DNA from: Bedellia somnulentella | Lineage: Eukaryota; Arthropoda; Insecta; Lepidoptera; Bedelliidae | Direction: 5' to 3' | Assembly: GCA_963576735.1 (NCBI GenBank) | Contig: OY755171.1 | Location: forward strand, 14,756,001-14,820,000 | DNA: 64,000 nt | Shown: piece by piece, positions 10,501 to 20,999 of the stretch | Numbering within the stretch: position 1 is the first letter of the stretch | Layout: every line of letters starts with the position of its first letter | Notes under the pieces: model-generated | Told to the model about the DNA's origin: nothing | Database searches by the model: none | Seen by the model: the letters and a program-made list of their open reading frames with translations, nothing else | Translations under genes and position numbers: made by a program

Positions 10501-12816
10501 TTAAACTGAAATAACTCTACAATTCACTATGTTCATATTAATTATTCTACGAGTAAATTATAACTATAATATACTGTTTTACCAATCAATCAATCTGGTT
10601 ATGCAATAGTGTCGGGCGTTATAATTAATGAAATTATTCAACTAGTACTGATGATTATCCGGTAAAATTTCTAAATAGACTGTAACTCGGGTTTCCAAAG
10701 AAATGAAATTAATTACAAGAGTTGATGAACCATCTATCTTGCTGTGCAATTCATATCCACTTAATTTATGCCATGGCACCATATCGTAATTAAGAACATT
10801 ACGTCAACGTAGTTTATTCAGCTATTCGAACATGTTGTTTCCAAAGGTTTAGGTCTAAATACTACATAGTTGTACTTCTAGGATCTCATTTACAGTACCA
10901 AATTACCCAGCAAATATACGATATTCAGAATTATACAATCAAGAAATTTGAAGTTTTGGCATTAGTATAAGAGTAGTATAATGGTTAAATACGGTGATTG
11001 CCGTAACACAGCAAGAATAATATACCAATTATGAGAAGAATAATGAAAGTGAGTGCATCAAGCGAGGTTCGTCAGGATTTCACAAAATGTTGATTGATGT
11101 TCTCAGCTTACCCCAACGGCATTTGGTGATATTTAATAACAAATAATACTATACACATAGTATACATACATACATATACTCACGGCTATAATTCCCTAGA
11201 AGGGGTAGCCAGAGCCAAGGAATTATAAATTCCTCAACCACTTTTGGAAGTTGAGTGGGGAAAAGGCGGTAAAATAAAGCTTTTTGGTGATGGGTCTCCA
11301 ACCGCATCGCCCAAAAATCCAATAAAAAGCCCCAATACCCTTAGTCGCCTCTGACAACACCCGTGGGTAGAAAGGGGTAGCGACATTCTAAACCGGCACT
11401 ACACGGCACATAGTATAATTAACCTATTATTTTACAATGCTAATGCAAGTACTATATATACATAATAATGATGTAACCTATTTTAATTATATAAAATTTA
11501 TCTAAAATACTAACTTACAAGCCACACTATATCAATATTTAACCCAAAGCCTATTTCACCCAATCTATTTGTTCTGAGTTTCACTCTAAGAATCCGAGGC
11601 AGTAGGCTTACATTTAAATTATTCGTGAGGTTAGATAAAGCTTAGCGGATTCGTCATTTAGGTAAATCTCGGCAAATCCAATCATAGATTGGAGCTCGCC
11701 CGTGAGAGATTGCCTTTGTAACCCATTAGGAAAACGCTCGAGGTGCTCATATAATAAGGAATTATATGATTTCGATCATCACGCTTCATTACTACGCATT
11801 TATTTTATTTGAAAGCCTTTTTTACGACAGCGAAGCCTGAATTCTATCGAAAGGTCGCAGGATGAAATTAAGAGGTGGATATATGTATAAGAAGAAGAAG
11901 AAGAAGAAGAAAAACGTTTATTCGCCATTTGTAGGCACAAGAAGAACAAGTAACATAAATTTTTACAACTTAATTTTAACAACATTTAAAATTAATTAAT
12001 TATAAAATAAATATTATATTATATTATTTTATTATAAATAAGAGTACTAATACCAATTATTCTTAAAACTAGATGGGGAATTCACATGATTTATCATGAA
12101 AAAAAAACAACTATATAACTAGAAACAATAAGGACACATAGTAATATTCTTTTACCTGTATCATATATTATTATTTTTTAATTACATCGTGAAAATACGG
12201 CTCTGTTAAATTATGGTTATCTTATAAGGATTGACAATTATTACGAAGGTTTTCCTCTCCTCTTAAGGTTTTTCTATTTTTTAAATATATGCCAAATACA
12301 ATTTACACAACAAAAATACTATTAAAAAAATGACTAAGAATCCCATACGCGTGGGAATCAATTTATTTTCAGACCAATTTAATTAATACATTAAGTTACT
12401 TTTTCTTTACATAGTTGACTTGAAAAGGAAAACTATTCGAGTATGTAAATTCTTTACTTTACAAAGGCCACAGTTTATTTGGTTTTATCAAGTTTCGAAC
12501 AATTTTAATATAAAGGTTCACTTCTAAAACCCTTTTAGTGAAGCAACTGTTAAAAGTAATTCGTCATTTAAAACAAAAAAAATATTCCAAATAGTATGGA
12601 TTAAGATACTTATAAGTCTTTCTACTCTTTCTTATTTTTAGTTAAAGTTTAGTTTCCAAGCAAAGATATATTTAGTATCTCTAAAGTTTATTTAAGAAAG
12701 CGTTAAATAGGTACTTACTGCACATCGGCGAGCGCGACGGTAAGCTGCAGAAGAATAGCGAGCACGACGGGCGCGTGCAGCGTAGCGGCGGCAGCGCGCG
12801 CCTGCTCGCTGCTCAT
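1353..12816 (-). CDS. Lcch3: Lcch3 gene, GABA-gated channel beta-like subunit (9 exons, 3' end off window)
   Basis: Gene-level entry. Coding parts in order are 12719-12816, 9815-9918, 8436-8503, 6857-7002, 5514-5671, 3805-3920, 3098-3266, 2018-2266 and 1353-1541. That is about 432 codons; Drosophila LCCH3 is near 500 residues, so the missing part is the end of the M3-M4 loop and TM4. All junctions are GT-AG and join in phase. The product is a Cys-loop (pentameric) receptor subunit in the neuronal plasma membrane: signal peptide, ligand-binding domain with 13-residue Cys-loop, TM1, TM2, TM3, intracellular loop. Identity rests on the LCCH3-specific TM2-TM3 stretch [23 protein letters not shown] reads differently there. 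Family knowledge: LCCH3 with GRD forms GABA-gated cation channels in Drosophila. Confidence 0.93.
1542..2017. other. Lcch3 intron 8, nothing recognised
   Basis: AT-rich intron of 476 bp between the TM2-TM3 exon and the loop exon. I see no repeat family or open frame worth naming. Confidence 0.6.
2018..2266 (-). CDS. Lcch3: Lcch3 exon 8, TM2-TM3 pore exon
   Basis: 249 bp from acceptor CCATTTCCAG to donor TCAG|GTAAGT. It encodes the pore helix ([20 protein letters not shown]), the M2-M3 linker, TM3 ([20 protein letters not shown]) and the start of the cytoplasmic loop ([13 protein letters not shown], basic). The M2 threonine at 6' and leucine at 9' of GABA channels are present. It is the strongest exon for naming the gene. 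Confidence 0.96.
2321..2535 (-). mobile_element. tRNA-headed SINE, family C
   Basis: On the minus strand the head has a pol III box A-like TGGCCGAGTGG and a box B GGTTCGATCCC about 45 bases on. An AT-rich body follows, and the tail TTTGGGGCTAACTTGATCTG. A second copy with the same head and tail lies at 24,331-24,550. It sits in Lcch3 intron 7. The head resembles a tRNA only in the boxes and does not fold as a complete tRNA. Confidence 0.75.
3098..3266 (-). CDS. Lcch3: Lcch3 exon 7, TM1 exon
   Basis: 169 bp after acceptor TTGGTTTCAG, donor TTGG|GTAAGT. It encodes [20 protein letters not shown], then TM1 ([20 protein letters not shown]) and the M1-M2 loop ([17 protein letters not shown]). The selectivity triplet before M2 reads Ser-Ala-Arg, not the Pro-Ala-Arg of RDL-type chloride channels. 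It joins exon 6 in phase 0 and exon 8 in phase 1. Confidence 0.96.
3545..3762 (+). mobile_element. SINE-like family A copy, diverged
   Basis: It begins TGTGTAGTTTCGGCTTAGAA and ends with the GTGAGTACATGTATGTG tail. Shared body blocks are ACTACCCCATTTCTTCC, TTGGGCGATGCGGTT and CAAAAGTAGCTAA. Family A is defined by the clean nested copy at 33,824-34,072. This one lies in Lcch3 intron 6, opposite to the gene. Confidence 0.8.
3805..3920 (-). CDS. Lcch3: Lcch3 exon 6, ligand-binding domain
   Basis: 116 bp, acceptor CCCCTGACAG, donor GGAAG|GTTTGT. It encodes (Y)[20 protein letters not shown] then [18 protein letters not shown], the beta-strand run including the loop F region before TM1. The first tyrosine codon is split T|AT with exon 5. 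The third codon positions are strongly GC-rich, unlike the flanking introns. Confidence 0.95.
3921..4975. other. Lcch3 intron 5, distal part, nothing recognised
   Basis: AT-rich intron sequence. The short minus-strand open frame near 4,578-4,769 shows no family features. No repeat seen elsewhere in the window occurs here. Confidence 0.5.
5011..5545. repeat. Imperfect tandem duplication covering Lcch3 exon 5 end
   Basis: Two diverged copies of a ~270-285 bp unit: 5,011-5,260 and 5,279-5,545. Shared blocks include AACTATGCGGA, AAGAGATAGA and the 40-plus bp block ending in the last ~35 coding bases of exon 5. The left (intronic) copy carries an exon-end remnant at 5,229-5,258. In it the splice donor GT has become GC. 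Confidence 0.8.
5514..5671 (-). CDS. Lcch3: Lcch3 exon 5, Cys-loop exon
   Basis: 158 bp, acceptor TCCCTCTACAG, donor AAGCT|GTGTGA. It encodes [20 protein letters not shown], then [11 protein letters not shown] and the signature Cys-loop [15 protein letters not shown] with exactly 13 residues between the cysteines, followed by TVEIES. NCT is a glycosylation sequon inside the loop end. Phases 2 (start) and 1 (end) fit the neighbours. The end of this exon has been duplicated into the following intron. Confidence 0.96.
5876..6061 (-). mobile_element. SINE family B, body fragment
   Basis: It shares GACAGTGCATCCACGTGAT, GGGCCTATCGCTGCTTTGTA and CATGTGGGTTTCCTCGCGAT with other B copies (best full copy 33,712-34,310). 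The tRNA-like head is missing. It lies in Lcch3 intron 4. Confidence 0.75.
6390..6516 (-). mobile_element. SINE-like family A fragment
   Basis: Minus-strand tail half of family A: (CATA)n, then GCGGCTATAAATCCC, GTAGCCAGAGC, CCACTTTTGGAAGTT. The head half is absent. Confidence 0.7.
6857..7002 (-). CDS. Lcch3: Lcch3 exon 4, ligand-binding domain (loops D and A)
   Basis: 146 bp, acceptor CCGCTTTCAG, donor AACAG|GTGAGT. It encodes [20 protein letters not shown], then [20 protein letters not shown] and TFFANDKN. WxPDTFF is the family loop A motif. The loop D strand reads LYLNQYW, the beta-type face, where RDL-like subunits have FYFRQFW. It ends in phase 2 (AG|T, Ser). Confidence 0.96.
7003..8150. 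other. Lcch3 intron 3, mostly unrecognised
   Basis: AT-rich intron. The only recognisable piece in this part is a ~60 bp family B scrap at about 7,790-7,851 (CTCACGATGTTTTCCCTCGC). Confidence 0.5.
8185..8366 (-). mobile_element. SINE-like family A fragment, diverged
   Basis: Minus strand, with blocks CCACTTTTGGAAGTTAAG, TCCAACCGCATC, AATACCCTTAGTTGCCTC and GGGGTAGTGATATTCTAA. The head end is degraded. Confidence 0.7.
8436..8503 (-). CDS. Lcch3: Lcch3 exon 3, 68 bp
   Basis: Acceptor TGTTTACAG, donor AATATG|GTAAGT. It encodes (G)[19 protein letters not shown] then VNM, the first beta-strands of the extracellular domain. Its 68-bp length, phase-1 start and phase-0 end are identical to the matching Grd exon (42,992-43,059). 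Confidence 0.96.
8504..9814. other. Lcch3 intron 2, nothing recognised
   Basis: 1.3 kb of AT-rich intron. I found no repeat family used elsewhere in the window and no coding signal. The 75-codon minus frame at 8,788-9,015 looks like chance. Confidence 0.5.
9815..9918 (-). CDS. Lcch3: Lcch3 exon 2, mature N terminus
   Basis: 104 bp, acceptor ATTATTACAG, donor TTTGGAG|GTAACC. It encodes [20 protein letters not shown] then [14 protein letters not shown]. [12 protein letters not shown] is the conserved start of the ligand-binding domain. NVT is a glycosylation sequon. The run of five alanines comes from a GCG/GCC repeat. It starts in phase 2 (CA|T) and ends in phase 1 (G|GG). Confidence 0.95.
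10100..10293 (+). mobile_element. SINE family B, body
   Basis: Blocks CTTAGTCATGTGACAATGTA, ACGGCGATAGGCCTGCCCC, ATCACGTGAGTACACTGTCC and the 3' end CCCCTTCGGGGATAAACGGC. It is 5'-truncated without the tRNA-like head, as expected for a SINE copied by a LINE. It lies in Lcch3 intron 1. Confidence 0.8.
11044..11122 (+). mobile_element. Family D fragment
   Basis: Weak match to the short family seen better at 25,366-25,453 and 26,572-26,683: GGATTTCACAAAATG, TTGATTGATGTTCTC, GCTTACCCCAACGG. Confidence 0.4.
11162..11408 (-). mobile_element. SINE-like family A, near full length
   Basis: From the (CATA)n tail and TACTCACGGCTATAATTCCC through GGTGATGGGTCTCCAACC to GCCGGTTTAGAATGTC-like head sequence. 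It lies in Lcch3 intron 1, same orientation as the gene. Confidence 0.85.
11889..11911. repeat. (AAG)n microsatellite
   Basis: About eight AAG units in Lcch3 intron 1. Confidence 0.85.
12719..12816 (-). CDS. Lcch3: Lcch3 exon 1, start codon and signal peptide
   Basis: The ATG at 12,814-12,816 opens 32 codons plus two bases, ending at donor GTGCA|GTAAGT. The product begins [20 protein letters not shown] and continues [12 protein letters not shown], a signal peptide with hydrophobic core [16 protein letters not shown]. The split codon CA|T (His) joins exon 2. The block is GC-rich against an AT-rich background. A 12-codon upstream frame ends on this start codon. Confidence 0.9.
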
Positions 12817-12851
12817 CGCGCGTCTATCCTCGCGCGCCTCTCCAAGCTCAT
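12813..12851 (-). promoter_or_regulatory. uORF overlapping the Lcch3 start codon (ATGA)
   Basis: An ATG at 12,849-12,851 opens a 12-codon frame ([12 protein letters not shown]). Its TGA at 12,813-12,815 overlaps the main ATG in the sequence ATGA. If the leader begins upstream, ribosomes would have to reinitiate backwards or leak past it. Both ATGs read ATGAGC. The transcription start is not known, so its presence in the mRNA is inferred. Confidence 0.5.
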
Positions 12852-13040
12852 CGCGCGCTTATAACACCCCCGAAAACTTAACAAAACTTATTTCACGTGC
12901 TTTTTCCTCAAACAGCTAGTGCGACGTGGCGTGAGCGAGTTCCCCGACGGCACCGAGGCGAGTGATCACGCGCGTGCGCGACTCGCCTGCCCACAACTTT
13001 ACCACAAACAAAATTTCACTCCGTAAGTTTCTGAACGACC
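12817..13040 (-). promoter_or_regulatory. Probable Lcch3 5' leader and promoter region
   Basis: A CpG- and GC-rich patch directly upstream of the start codon, with CACGTG and GATCACGCGCGTGCGCGAC. It stands out sharply from the AT-rich flanks. No TATA box is placed convincingly. Confidence 0.45.
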
Positions 13041-13526
13041 TCGCAGGCTCTTTTGCAAATACGCCCCAAATTATATTCTTATACTTTGATGAAAGTAGAG
13101 TACAATTATAACCATATATCGATGTAAAGAAGATACAAATATAATAAGAGGTTAATTTACTGTTAAGAAAGCGAAGATGGTAGATCTTAAAAAAAGAGTG
13201 ACCTTTTTTTCAACTTTTGTTTTCATCATTCTTTTTTTAAACCAAACTATGAATTTCTAAAATTATTTTATCAATTGAAAGCTGTAAACTAAAGGAAAGA
13301 TATATGCTACATATTATTCCTTACAATTAAAAAACTCTAGATAATCAAAATATATCACTTCTGGGATGAAAGTGGGGCGGGCCATTAGTTTATTATATTC
13401 ACGTGCCAGAAAAGCTAACAACGAGCTTTGTTTCGATTTGGAAACTAATTTTACTGTAGGTACTACATATGGAGGCGTGCATATCAGTTGTATATAAGAC
13501 TCAAGCATACACGCTGTATATTCTCG

Positions 13527-13832
13527 AATAGGTTGGCAGAGGTACTAATACTTCTCAACATTACGTGACATTGTCATCTAGTGTTCAGAGTGCCCACGTT
13601 TTGCTTCGACAGTGTATTCATGTGATAGGGGGCAGGCCTATCGCCGTTTTGTACGAATACACTGTCAGATGATAAAGTACAACTCAGCCATGTGGGTTTC
13701 CTTACGATGTTTTCCCACACCGTTAACAACCATGATAAATTAACCACACATGAAACTTGACTGAACTACACCAATTTGACTTCAGAAAATACAAAATGGT
13801 GAAGTGCCGGCCCGGGATTTGAACTCACGTCT
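13527..13832 (-). mobile_element. SINE family B, near full length
   Basis: Minus strand, with the tRNA-like region at the high-coordinate end (reverse of CGGGATTTGAACTCACG, a box B) and a body of CACTGTCAGATGATAAAG, GGGCAGGCCTATCGCCG and GTTTTGCTTCGACAGTG. It is the first element upstream of Lcch3. Confidence 0.85.
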
Positions 13833-14904
13833 GTCTTTTTTGGTATTTATTAAATATTTTTATTCGATAGCAAACACGAAAATAAAAGACTAATTTGATT
13901 TTTTTAAATTTAAAATGAGTAATTGCAAAGTTATGATTTTTTAAAGATTGTTCAACTTTTGTACTTAATGACGTCATCGATCGAAAATAGCACGTAGCGA
14001 CATGCAAATAAAGCGAAATGTTTAGTAAAAATGTTGCTGATTGCAAAAAATATTTCACGAATTTGTGATCCCAAATGAAATAATTACGATATTATACTAA
14101 ACAAACCTATGATTTTCGATATTTTATTAATAAACTGCAAGAACGAATGTCTTTGAAATAACGCTGAAGGTCAATACTGTTACAGTTTTTTGCTAAAATA
14201 ACGGTCATCTTAGCTTTGTTTGATTTAATTTCAAGAAAATATGTTTTAAAAACATAATATCTCGAAATGGTTTCGTAATCAGCACCACTTTTGTAAAACT
14301 TTGCATACCGAATTGTTCTGTGGTAGACTCATGAGGTGACAACTGATATAAAATACCCAGAATAAGAAGTGTTAGAGCCATGCAACTTCTTAGCCCACTT
14401 ATCAAGGAAAACTAAACATCGTAAATACTCAATACGCTCAAGTAACTAAACTCTCTACTAAGCTCTAAAATTCTAACGTGAAACTTGAGAGGTGCGACAC
14501 GTAGGTCGGACGTAGTTGTGTGAGGCCGCCGGCTTCCGACATGCAGATCACAGATAAAGCTCAACGTATTATTGCTCTAGTCCTCAATCCCGCACTCGCC
14601 TCATCACGAATTCTACACGACTTTCTAAACAACTCACTCTGACCGATATCAAGTTTATATTGGAATTTTATTTATTTTATGATTTATTGGCGACTGAAAT
14701 TAGATTTTATTTTATTGATTTATTTTGAAATACAGTTAGTTTGAGAGCGAAAGTCAGTTAACCAGTTTTTAGATAATTATTTGTATTGTATATGTAAATT
14801 ACCTTTCATGGAAACTGATCTATTTATGCAATCTCAAAGCGAGAATCTGATCACTTGATAACGAAATATCAAGTGATGATCAGAAAAACATTAAATAACA
14901 ATAT

Positions 14905-15007
14905 TTTACCAACTTTTCCCCATTCAACTTCCAAAAGTGGCGAATTTCTCAGCTCTGGCACCCCTTCTAGGGATTTATAGCCGCCGTGAGTATATGTATG
15001 TATAAAT
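14905..15007 (+). mobile_element. SINE-like family A, 5'-truncated
   Basis: Tail part only: CTTTTCCCCATTCAACTTCC, CTTCTAGGGATTTATAGCCG, CGTGAGTATATGTATGTA. Confidence 0.8.
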
Positions 15008-17430
15008 AACATTCTTATGATGATCTGATGTGTGTTCAATATCATTTCTGAATCTTATGAAAAAAGGGAATGTATAGATATTATTCGAAAAATATTTGAT
15101 GCTTTGTAATCCTAAAAGCATATCAGTTTTTTCAAGCACTTTTTCAAACCAATATTTATTTTAAGTATTAATTAACTGTTGATATATTTTCAAATCCACA
15201 TTGTAAGAAACATATCACAAAACCGTCTGTCTGTAAATACAGCAATCTTCGAGAAAACCGTCTTATTGTAGTTAAGATAATAGAGGTGAGAGGTCAAAAA
15301 AGTTCTTTGTTAGACTGTCGCTCTTTGTGATGCATCCGAGGCACTCTCACGTGGCGATAATGACAGCAACGGATAGTAATTGCTTTTGGTGTCAGCTTTT
15401 AACACAAGTGCTAATTTTGGAAGTGCATTTGTATTTTGGTATTTATATGACAAAATTTTTGTAACGAAAGGTGTTAAAAGTTCACGCCGTATTACCCCGA
15501 TGGAGTGACATAGGTACTAATATTTTTAAAATCCCGTGTAATTTTGTCACCATTTTTGCCTAGATAAAGCATCTGTATTATATTAAAAAGATACAATATT
15601 TCTCACATAACTTATTATCATTTAGTTTACTTTCCAAAACTAACACACTATTTTACGACCCTAAAGTATAATTGGCCTCAAATGTATCATGGAATCCATA
15701 ATGAAGTAAATAAAAAATATTATTGTACTATTTTCTATAAAAGTGGGCTGTTTATCATAGTTGGTCAGCCCGTAAACCTTCGTAATGTTCGTCATTTCGT
15801 ACAAACGTGGTGTAATCCCGCGAAGACGAGATCTTCTTTTAAATTGAGCTTTCGCTAGCTTTCAACTGTGCCACCATTTGAGAGAAGTAAATAACATAAC
15901 AAATATTCAAAACTCAACTCCCCCGTATAAAAAAATACTATCACACAACTGGTAATGCAAATAAATAATAAATTATTCTCGTTAACAACAACAAGTATAA
16001 TGAACTTATACTTGGGTTTCACAATTTCAAAATTACACTTTGATTATATTTTTGCATCCTAAAATAGAAAAGAGAGGAATACGTAAAATACTACATGCAC
16101 ACATATCATCCTTGAGGAATTATCTGATTAAGTATTTGTAATTTTTAAACATTGGTTTTATAAATAAAAAGCAATATTTTAAGCATTCCATAAAACAAAA
16201 TAAAAACTGTCCGTTAATGAATATTTCCGTGACGAAGTGCATAAGAAGATAAATAAGGATATGAATTATGCTTTATATCGCGATATAAGATTCGTAGTTC
16301 TCGTAGCACCCTGACATCGTAGCTCTCAGATTCGTCGTCGTAGCGCGTTGTAACTACGAGACAAATTAACATTGATTGCCCCACATCCTTTGATAAATTG
16401 CTTATAAGGACATAGAACGAGATTTAATTAGGTTAGGAAAAGACTCATAAAAAAGTAATAAACCAATACATTAATTACCAGTGTGAACTATGATTGTCCA
16501 TAGATTTTCTAAAACAATTCTCATATTGAAAAATAAAGATTCATACATAATTATGGTTTATGTATAAATTAACTTGAATGAGATTTTTTTTTTATTAAAG
16601 TGATTTTATATAGTAACAATAAATACACTCATTGAATAACAAAATCATAAACACTTATACACCATACTCATTTAAAAAACACCACTCCTACCTAGGAGTG
16701 CTGATTCGTTATCAAGTGACAAATTTAGTGTTACTTTTAAATTTGCTAAATGTGTAAAAGAATATTTTTTGCTAATTTTTATAAGTAGCAAGTAATCACC
16801 AGTATTACTTGCTACTTTATGAAATCTACTTTATTATACTTTAGTATTTTATACTAGTATTGATAACTAACTTCAATCTTTAGCGTTTATTTAAATTATT
16901 TGTTAAAAATGTGGAATCGAGCAACTTAACAATAAATAGCGTATACATATTACATATAAATATTCAAACGGTTTCGTTGTATGGTTATGTGAAATAGAAT
17001 GAAATCTACAAAAATGTAATACTTCTTGGTTGACACGAGAAATATCTCGCGACATTCTTCGTCAATCTATTGTACTTGTGACACATACTACCAGACTTGG
17101 CGTTCTATCTTTTTGAAATCTTTGTAATGGTTTTATTGAAAACTTATTTTATATTGAAAATGAGATTGAAACTATTCTTTATTTATTTTCAGGTTCAAAG
17201 CCAGGATCAATAGTATAGTTATCATAGTAATATTTGAAAGTCAAAAATATCCAGTAAATTAACGTTTATTGTCTATAAATTATGGTTTTGTAGTTTTATA
17301 ATAAATTGTATTATGATTCTGTAATGTTATGCTATTAAATACCACATATGGCACGATTTTTAGACAGCCAAATCTCCATAAAAATAAAGGCGTATTTTTC
17401 GAATAAGTAAAGATAAATTAAGAGATAATT

Positions 17431-17684
17431 AGCTGTGTAGTGTCGGCTTAGAATAGCACTACCCCATTCCTTCCGGTGGGTGTACGTAAGAGGCGACTAA
17501 CGGTTTTGGTGCTTTTCAGGGATTTTTGGGCGATGCGGTTGGAGACCCATCACCAACAACCTTTATTTTTACCATCTTTTCCCCACCATTATTTCCAAAA
17601 GTGGCTGAGGAATTTCTAATTCCTTAGCTCTGGCTACCCCTTCTAGGGATTTACAGCCGTGAGTATATGTATGTATGTATGTAA
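17431..17684 (+). mobile_element. SINE-like family A, full length
   Basis: A complete copy from AGCTGTGTAGTGTCGGCTTA to GTGAGTATATGTATGTATG. It is one of the best-preserved copies. Confidence 0.9.
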
Positions 17685-18760
17685 AGATAAAAGTTCTTAT
17701 TATTATGTATGTTTATAATTAACGATCACAAGAAATTCAACACGACTTGTTGTAAGTTCAAATTGTAAGTAAATACATTCGTGCAAAATTAAAATGCATA
17801 CCACCAACCAACAAATGGATCCTTCCATCCGAAAACCTAGATCCCGCAAGCCTCCAAGGAACGTATCCAAAAACCGCACTTTGCAATCCTCCCCGGAGAA
17901 ATACTCGGCGTTTTGTCAATCTATGCAGAATACTACGGAATCGATCAAAATGGAATAAAGGTCTATTTTTCCTCGGGTATGGACGACATATACCATGTTA
18001 AGAAGTTCAGACGTGGAATATATTATTGCACTATTTGGACGTTATTTAATGCCATATTATAAGTTAAAATTCTTACCTATTAAGTAATAAGAATGACTTT
18101 CCATAGCTTTAAGATGTCACCTAACACCAAAATTTTCTTAGTGAATGCGATGCAAGCATCGTAGACTAGAAAAAAGTAAATAGATATAATTTCTTTATAT
18201 AAAACTATCCGTTCTAATACATACTTAAAAAGGTTATTTCTCTCTATAAAATTTCCTTGTTTATTGGCTCGCATCTCAACGAATAACGAAAAATTTACTG
18301 AAGCGATTTATTGGAAAAGCGACGAACGAATGCGCAAAATTAATCCAGATGAGAGTTTACTTCGTCAACCTTTATATTCGTTGAGGATTAAGATTTCTTT
18401 ATATCGAAAGTAAACAACATGTTTTTATAAAAAGAACAAAAAAGCATTTAGTCAGTGGTAAATTTGGGTGGAATTGAAATAGTTGTTCTTACATATGCTT
18501 TTACTTTTGATCCTAACTAAAAATATTTACTTATTTGTAAAGTTATTAACATGCTAACTATTTTGCTATTAACTTAACTTTAACGTTATTTGATTGGTCA
18601 TTGCGATGCACTTTAAAAGCTTTTATTTAACTTGCAATGTATATATATTTGTGTGTACGGGTGAAATCTTTGAACTCAATTTTGAAGTAGATATATTCAA
18701 CCGTTTGTGCTGAAATTTTGTGGACGCATTTTGTTTGGATGACAATATATGATAAGATAT

Positions 18761-19248
18761 GTGACGTCATTCTAAATTCAATATGGCGGATCATACAAGA
18801 TGTCAGAACAGTTATATTTAATCCACTTATACAATATGGGTATCAAATGAAAGGGCTTGTTAAGAGTGACTAGAAAAAGAATATGACGTCATTCTGAATC
18901 CAATATGGCGGACCATGCAGGATGGCGGAATAGTTACCTTTAGTCTACTTTTACAATATGGGTATCAAATGAAAGGGTTTGTTAAGAGTGACTAGAAAAA
19001 GAATATGACGTCATTCTGAATCCAATATGGCGGACCATGCAGGATGGCGGAATAGTTACCTTTAGTCTACTTTTACAATATGGGTATCAAATGAAAGGGT
19101 TTGTTAAGAGTGACTAGAAAAAGAATATGACGTCATTCTGAATCCAATATGGCGGACCATGCAGGATGGCGGAATAGTTACCTTTAGTCTACTTCTACAA
19201 AATGGGTATCAAATGAGAGGGCATTTTGAGAGTAAATGAGATGACCAG
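18761..19248 (+). repeat. 122-bp tandem repeat, 4 units
   Basis: Units start at 18,761, 18,883, 19,005 and 19,127, exactly 122 bp apart. Units 2 and 3 are nearly identical; unit 1 and the end of unit 4 are diverged. Each unit starts with a TGACGTCAT palindrome and carries CCAATATGGCGGA; units 2-4 add GGATGGCGGAA. No open frame runs through. Confidence 0.93.
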
Positions 19249-19302
19249 ACTGAGGAACCTAGCCAGCGATAACTAAAAAGATATAAAATAAAAAAAAAAT
19301 AT

Positions 19303-19438
19303 GTAAAAAAACTTTTTAAGAAAAAGCTTTTATTTAAACGCTCTAAAAAGAAGAAATTAAAAAAAATTAAGTAAAAAAACTTTTTAAGAAAAAGCTTTTA
19401 TTTAAACGCTCTAAAAAGAAGAAAATAAAATATGCTTT
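19303..19438 (+). repeat. 68-bp tandem duplication
   Basis: Two copies 68 bp apart of a unit running GTAAAAAAACTTTTTAAG, AAAAGCTTTTATTTAAACGC, TCTAAAAAGAAGAAA. It follows the 122-bp array directly and may be the end of the same mobile unit. Confidence 0.85.
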
Positions 19439-20353
19439 TTGGATTATACTAACAACTCCTCATTATACACATTAAACATTGCGATGCATTTTTATATCTT
19501 ATTAAACACGATTATTTAAAAAGTATATTCATATTTATTTACACATTGTTAGCACGCGATGGCCCCTATTACCTTCATTAAGTTTTATTAAGTAATATGC
19601 TAAAACATTATCATAAAATTACAGTGTATTTTTCAATTCTGATAATAACTAGGCATTTCTTCTATCAACGGCATGTGCCATCATGCCATGGGATTTTGGA
19701 CCAGCCATAAAGCTAAATCTTTTCAGGATAGTATTGAATCTACATATGATTACGTTTAATTTTCCTACAACTGATAAAATGGACGCTTAGGTTTGATCAT
19801 TATTAAAATACAGCCTTTAAATTGAATTCCTGCATGCTGGAATGTGTACTTGTTAACATTAGCTCTATGCTTGAAGAAAAACCTTATAAAACAGTGAATT
19901 GTTACTTCTATTTTATAAAACATTCCTATTTTAATTATTAACCTTATCATTCTAGGTTTTTTTGACGTATTCCTTTTTGGATATATTAATATCAAAGACA
20001 ATCCACCGACTACGTTATCTACCTATTACTTGCAAAAATACTAAAATAAAAGTATGATTTTAATTATTTAAATGGAGTTCACTTCCTCGCGTTTCCCGAG
20101 CGTAATGTAACGTTCAGTGACATATTCTAAATGAAGAAGAAATTTTAATAAGACTTTGTCTTTAGTGATCTTGAAAAATCTTAACGATAAACCAGAAGAT
20201 ATCAATATTCTGATTTCCTTTCATATAGTAGATTCAGATGACATCGTGATTTAGGATTAGAAGGCGTGAAATATTATATAATCTAATTTAATTCCCTCAG
20301 TATTAGCCAGCGAAAGAAAAAATATTTTATTTTAGTTTAGTATAATAAATAGA

Positions 20354-20562
20354 GCTTTGTAGTGTCAGCTTAAAATAGCACTACCCCATTTTTCCCGTAG
20401 GTGTTCGTAAGAGGCGGCTAAGGGTATAGGGAATATTATATGATTTCTGAGCGATGCGGAGCGAGACCTATCACCGAGAACCTCTATTTTGAAATCCTTT
20501 CCCCTCTCTACCTCCAAAAGTGGCTAAGGAATTCTCTGGCTGCCGTTTTAAGAATTTATATA
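20354..20562 (+). mobile_element. SINE-like family A, diverged
   Basis: Head TGTAGTGTCAGCTTAAAATA; body GAGCGATGCGGAGCGAGACC and CTCCAAAAGTGGCTAAGGAA; tail degraded. Confidence 0.75.
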
Positions 20563-20999
20563 TAATATATAAAGGTACAAATTAAGTAAATTATTTCTCA
20601 TGTTGTGTAAAATAACATCTCAAAAATAATGTCTAATCTCATGTGAGGTAAGTAGGGATTCAGTGATTTTTAAGCTATTGTTGGGCCAAAAGGTTGAAAA
20701 CACATCACGAACGACCCTCAAATTCTAATTCAAATTCATTTTATTCGTAATTTAGTTTATTTGATTGCCTCAATCATATCTTTTTTCTTTTAGATTCCCA
20801 TAAAGACTTAAGTATTTTTTTATCTTGTTTCTACATACTCCTTATCCCTTTTTTAGATCAAAGCCTGAATTTAGATAGATTACAAATAACTACAAAAGCA
20901 ACTTTGAGTACTTAAAATGTCTACCAAAATCAATCGTCCCAAAACTTTCTCAAATACGTATTGAAAAAATAGAATCATCATCAAGCGAATATATTTCCA

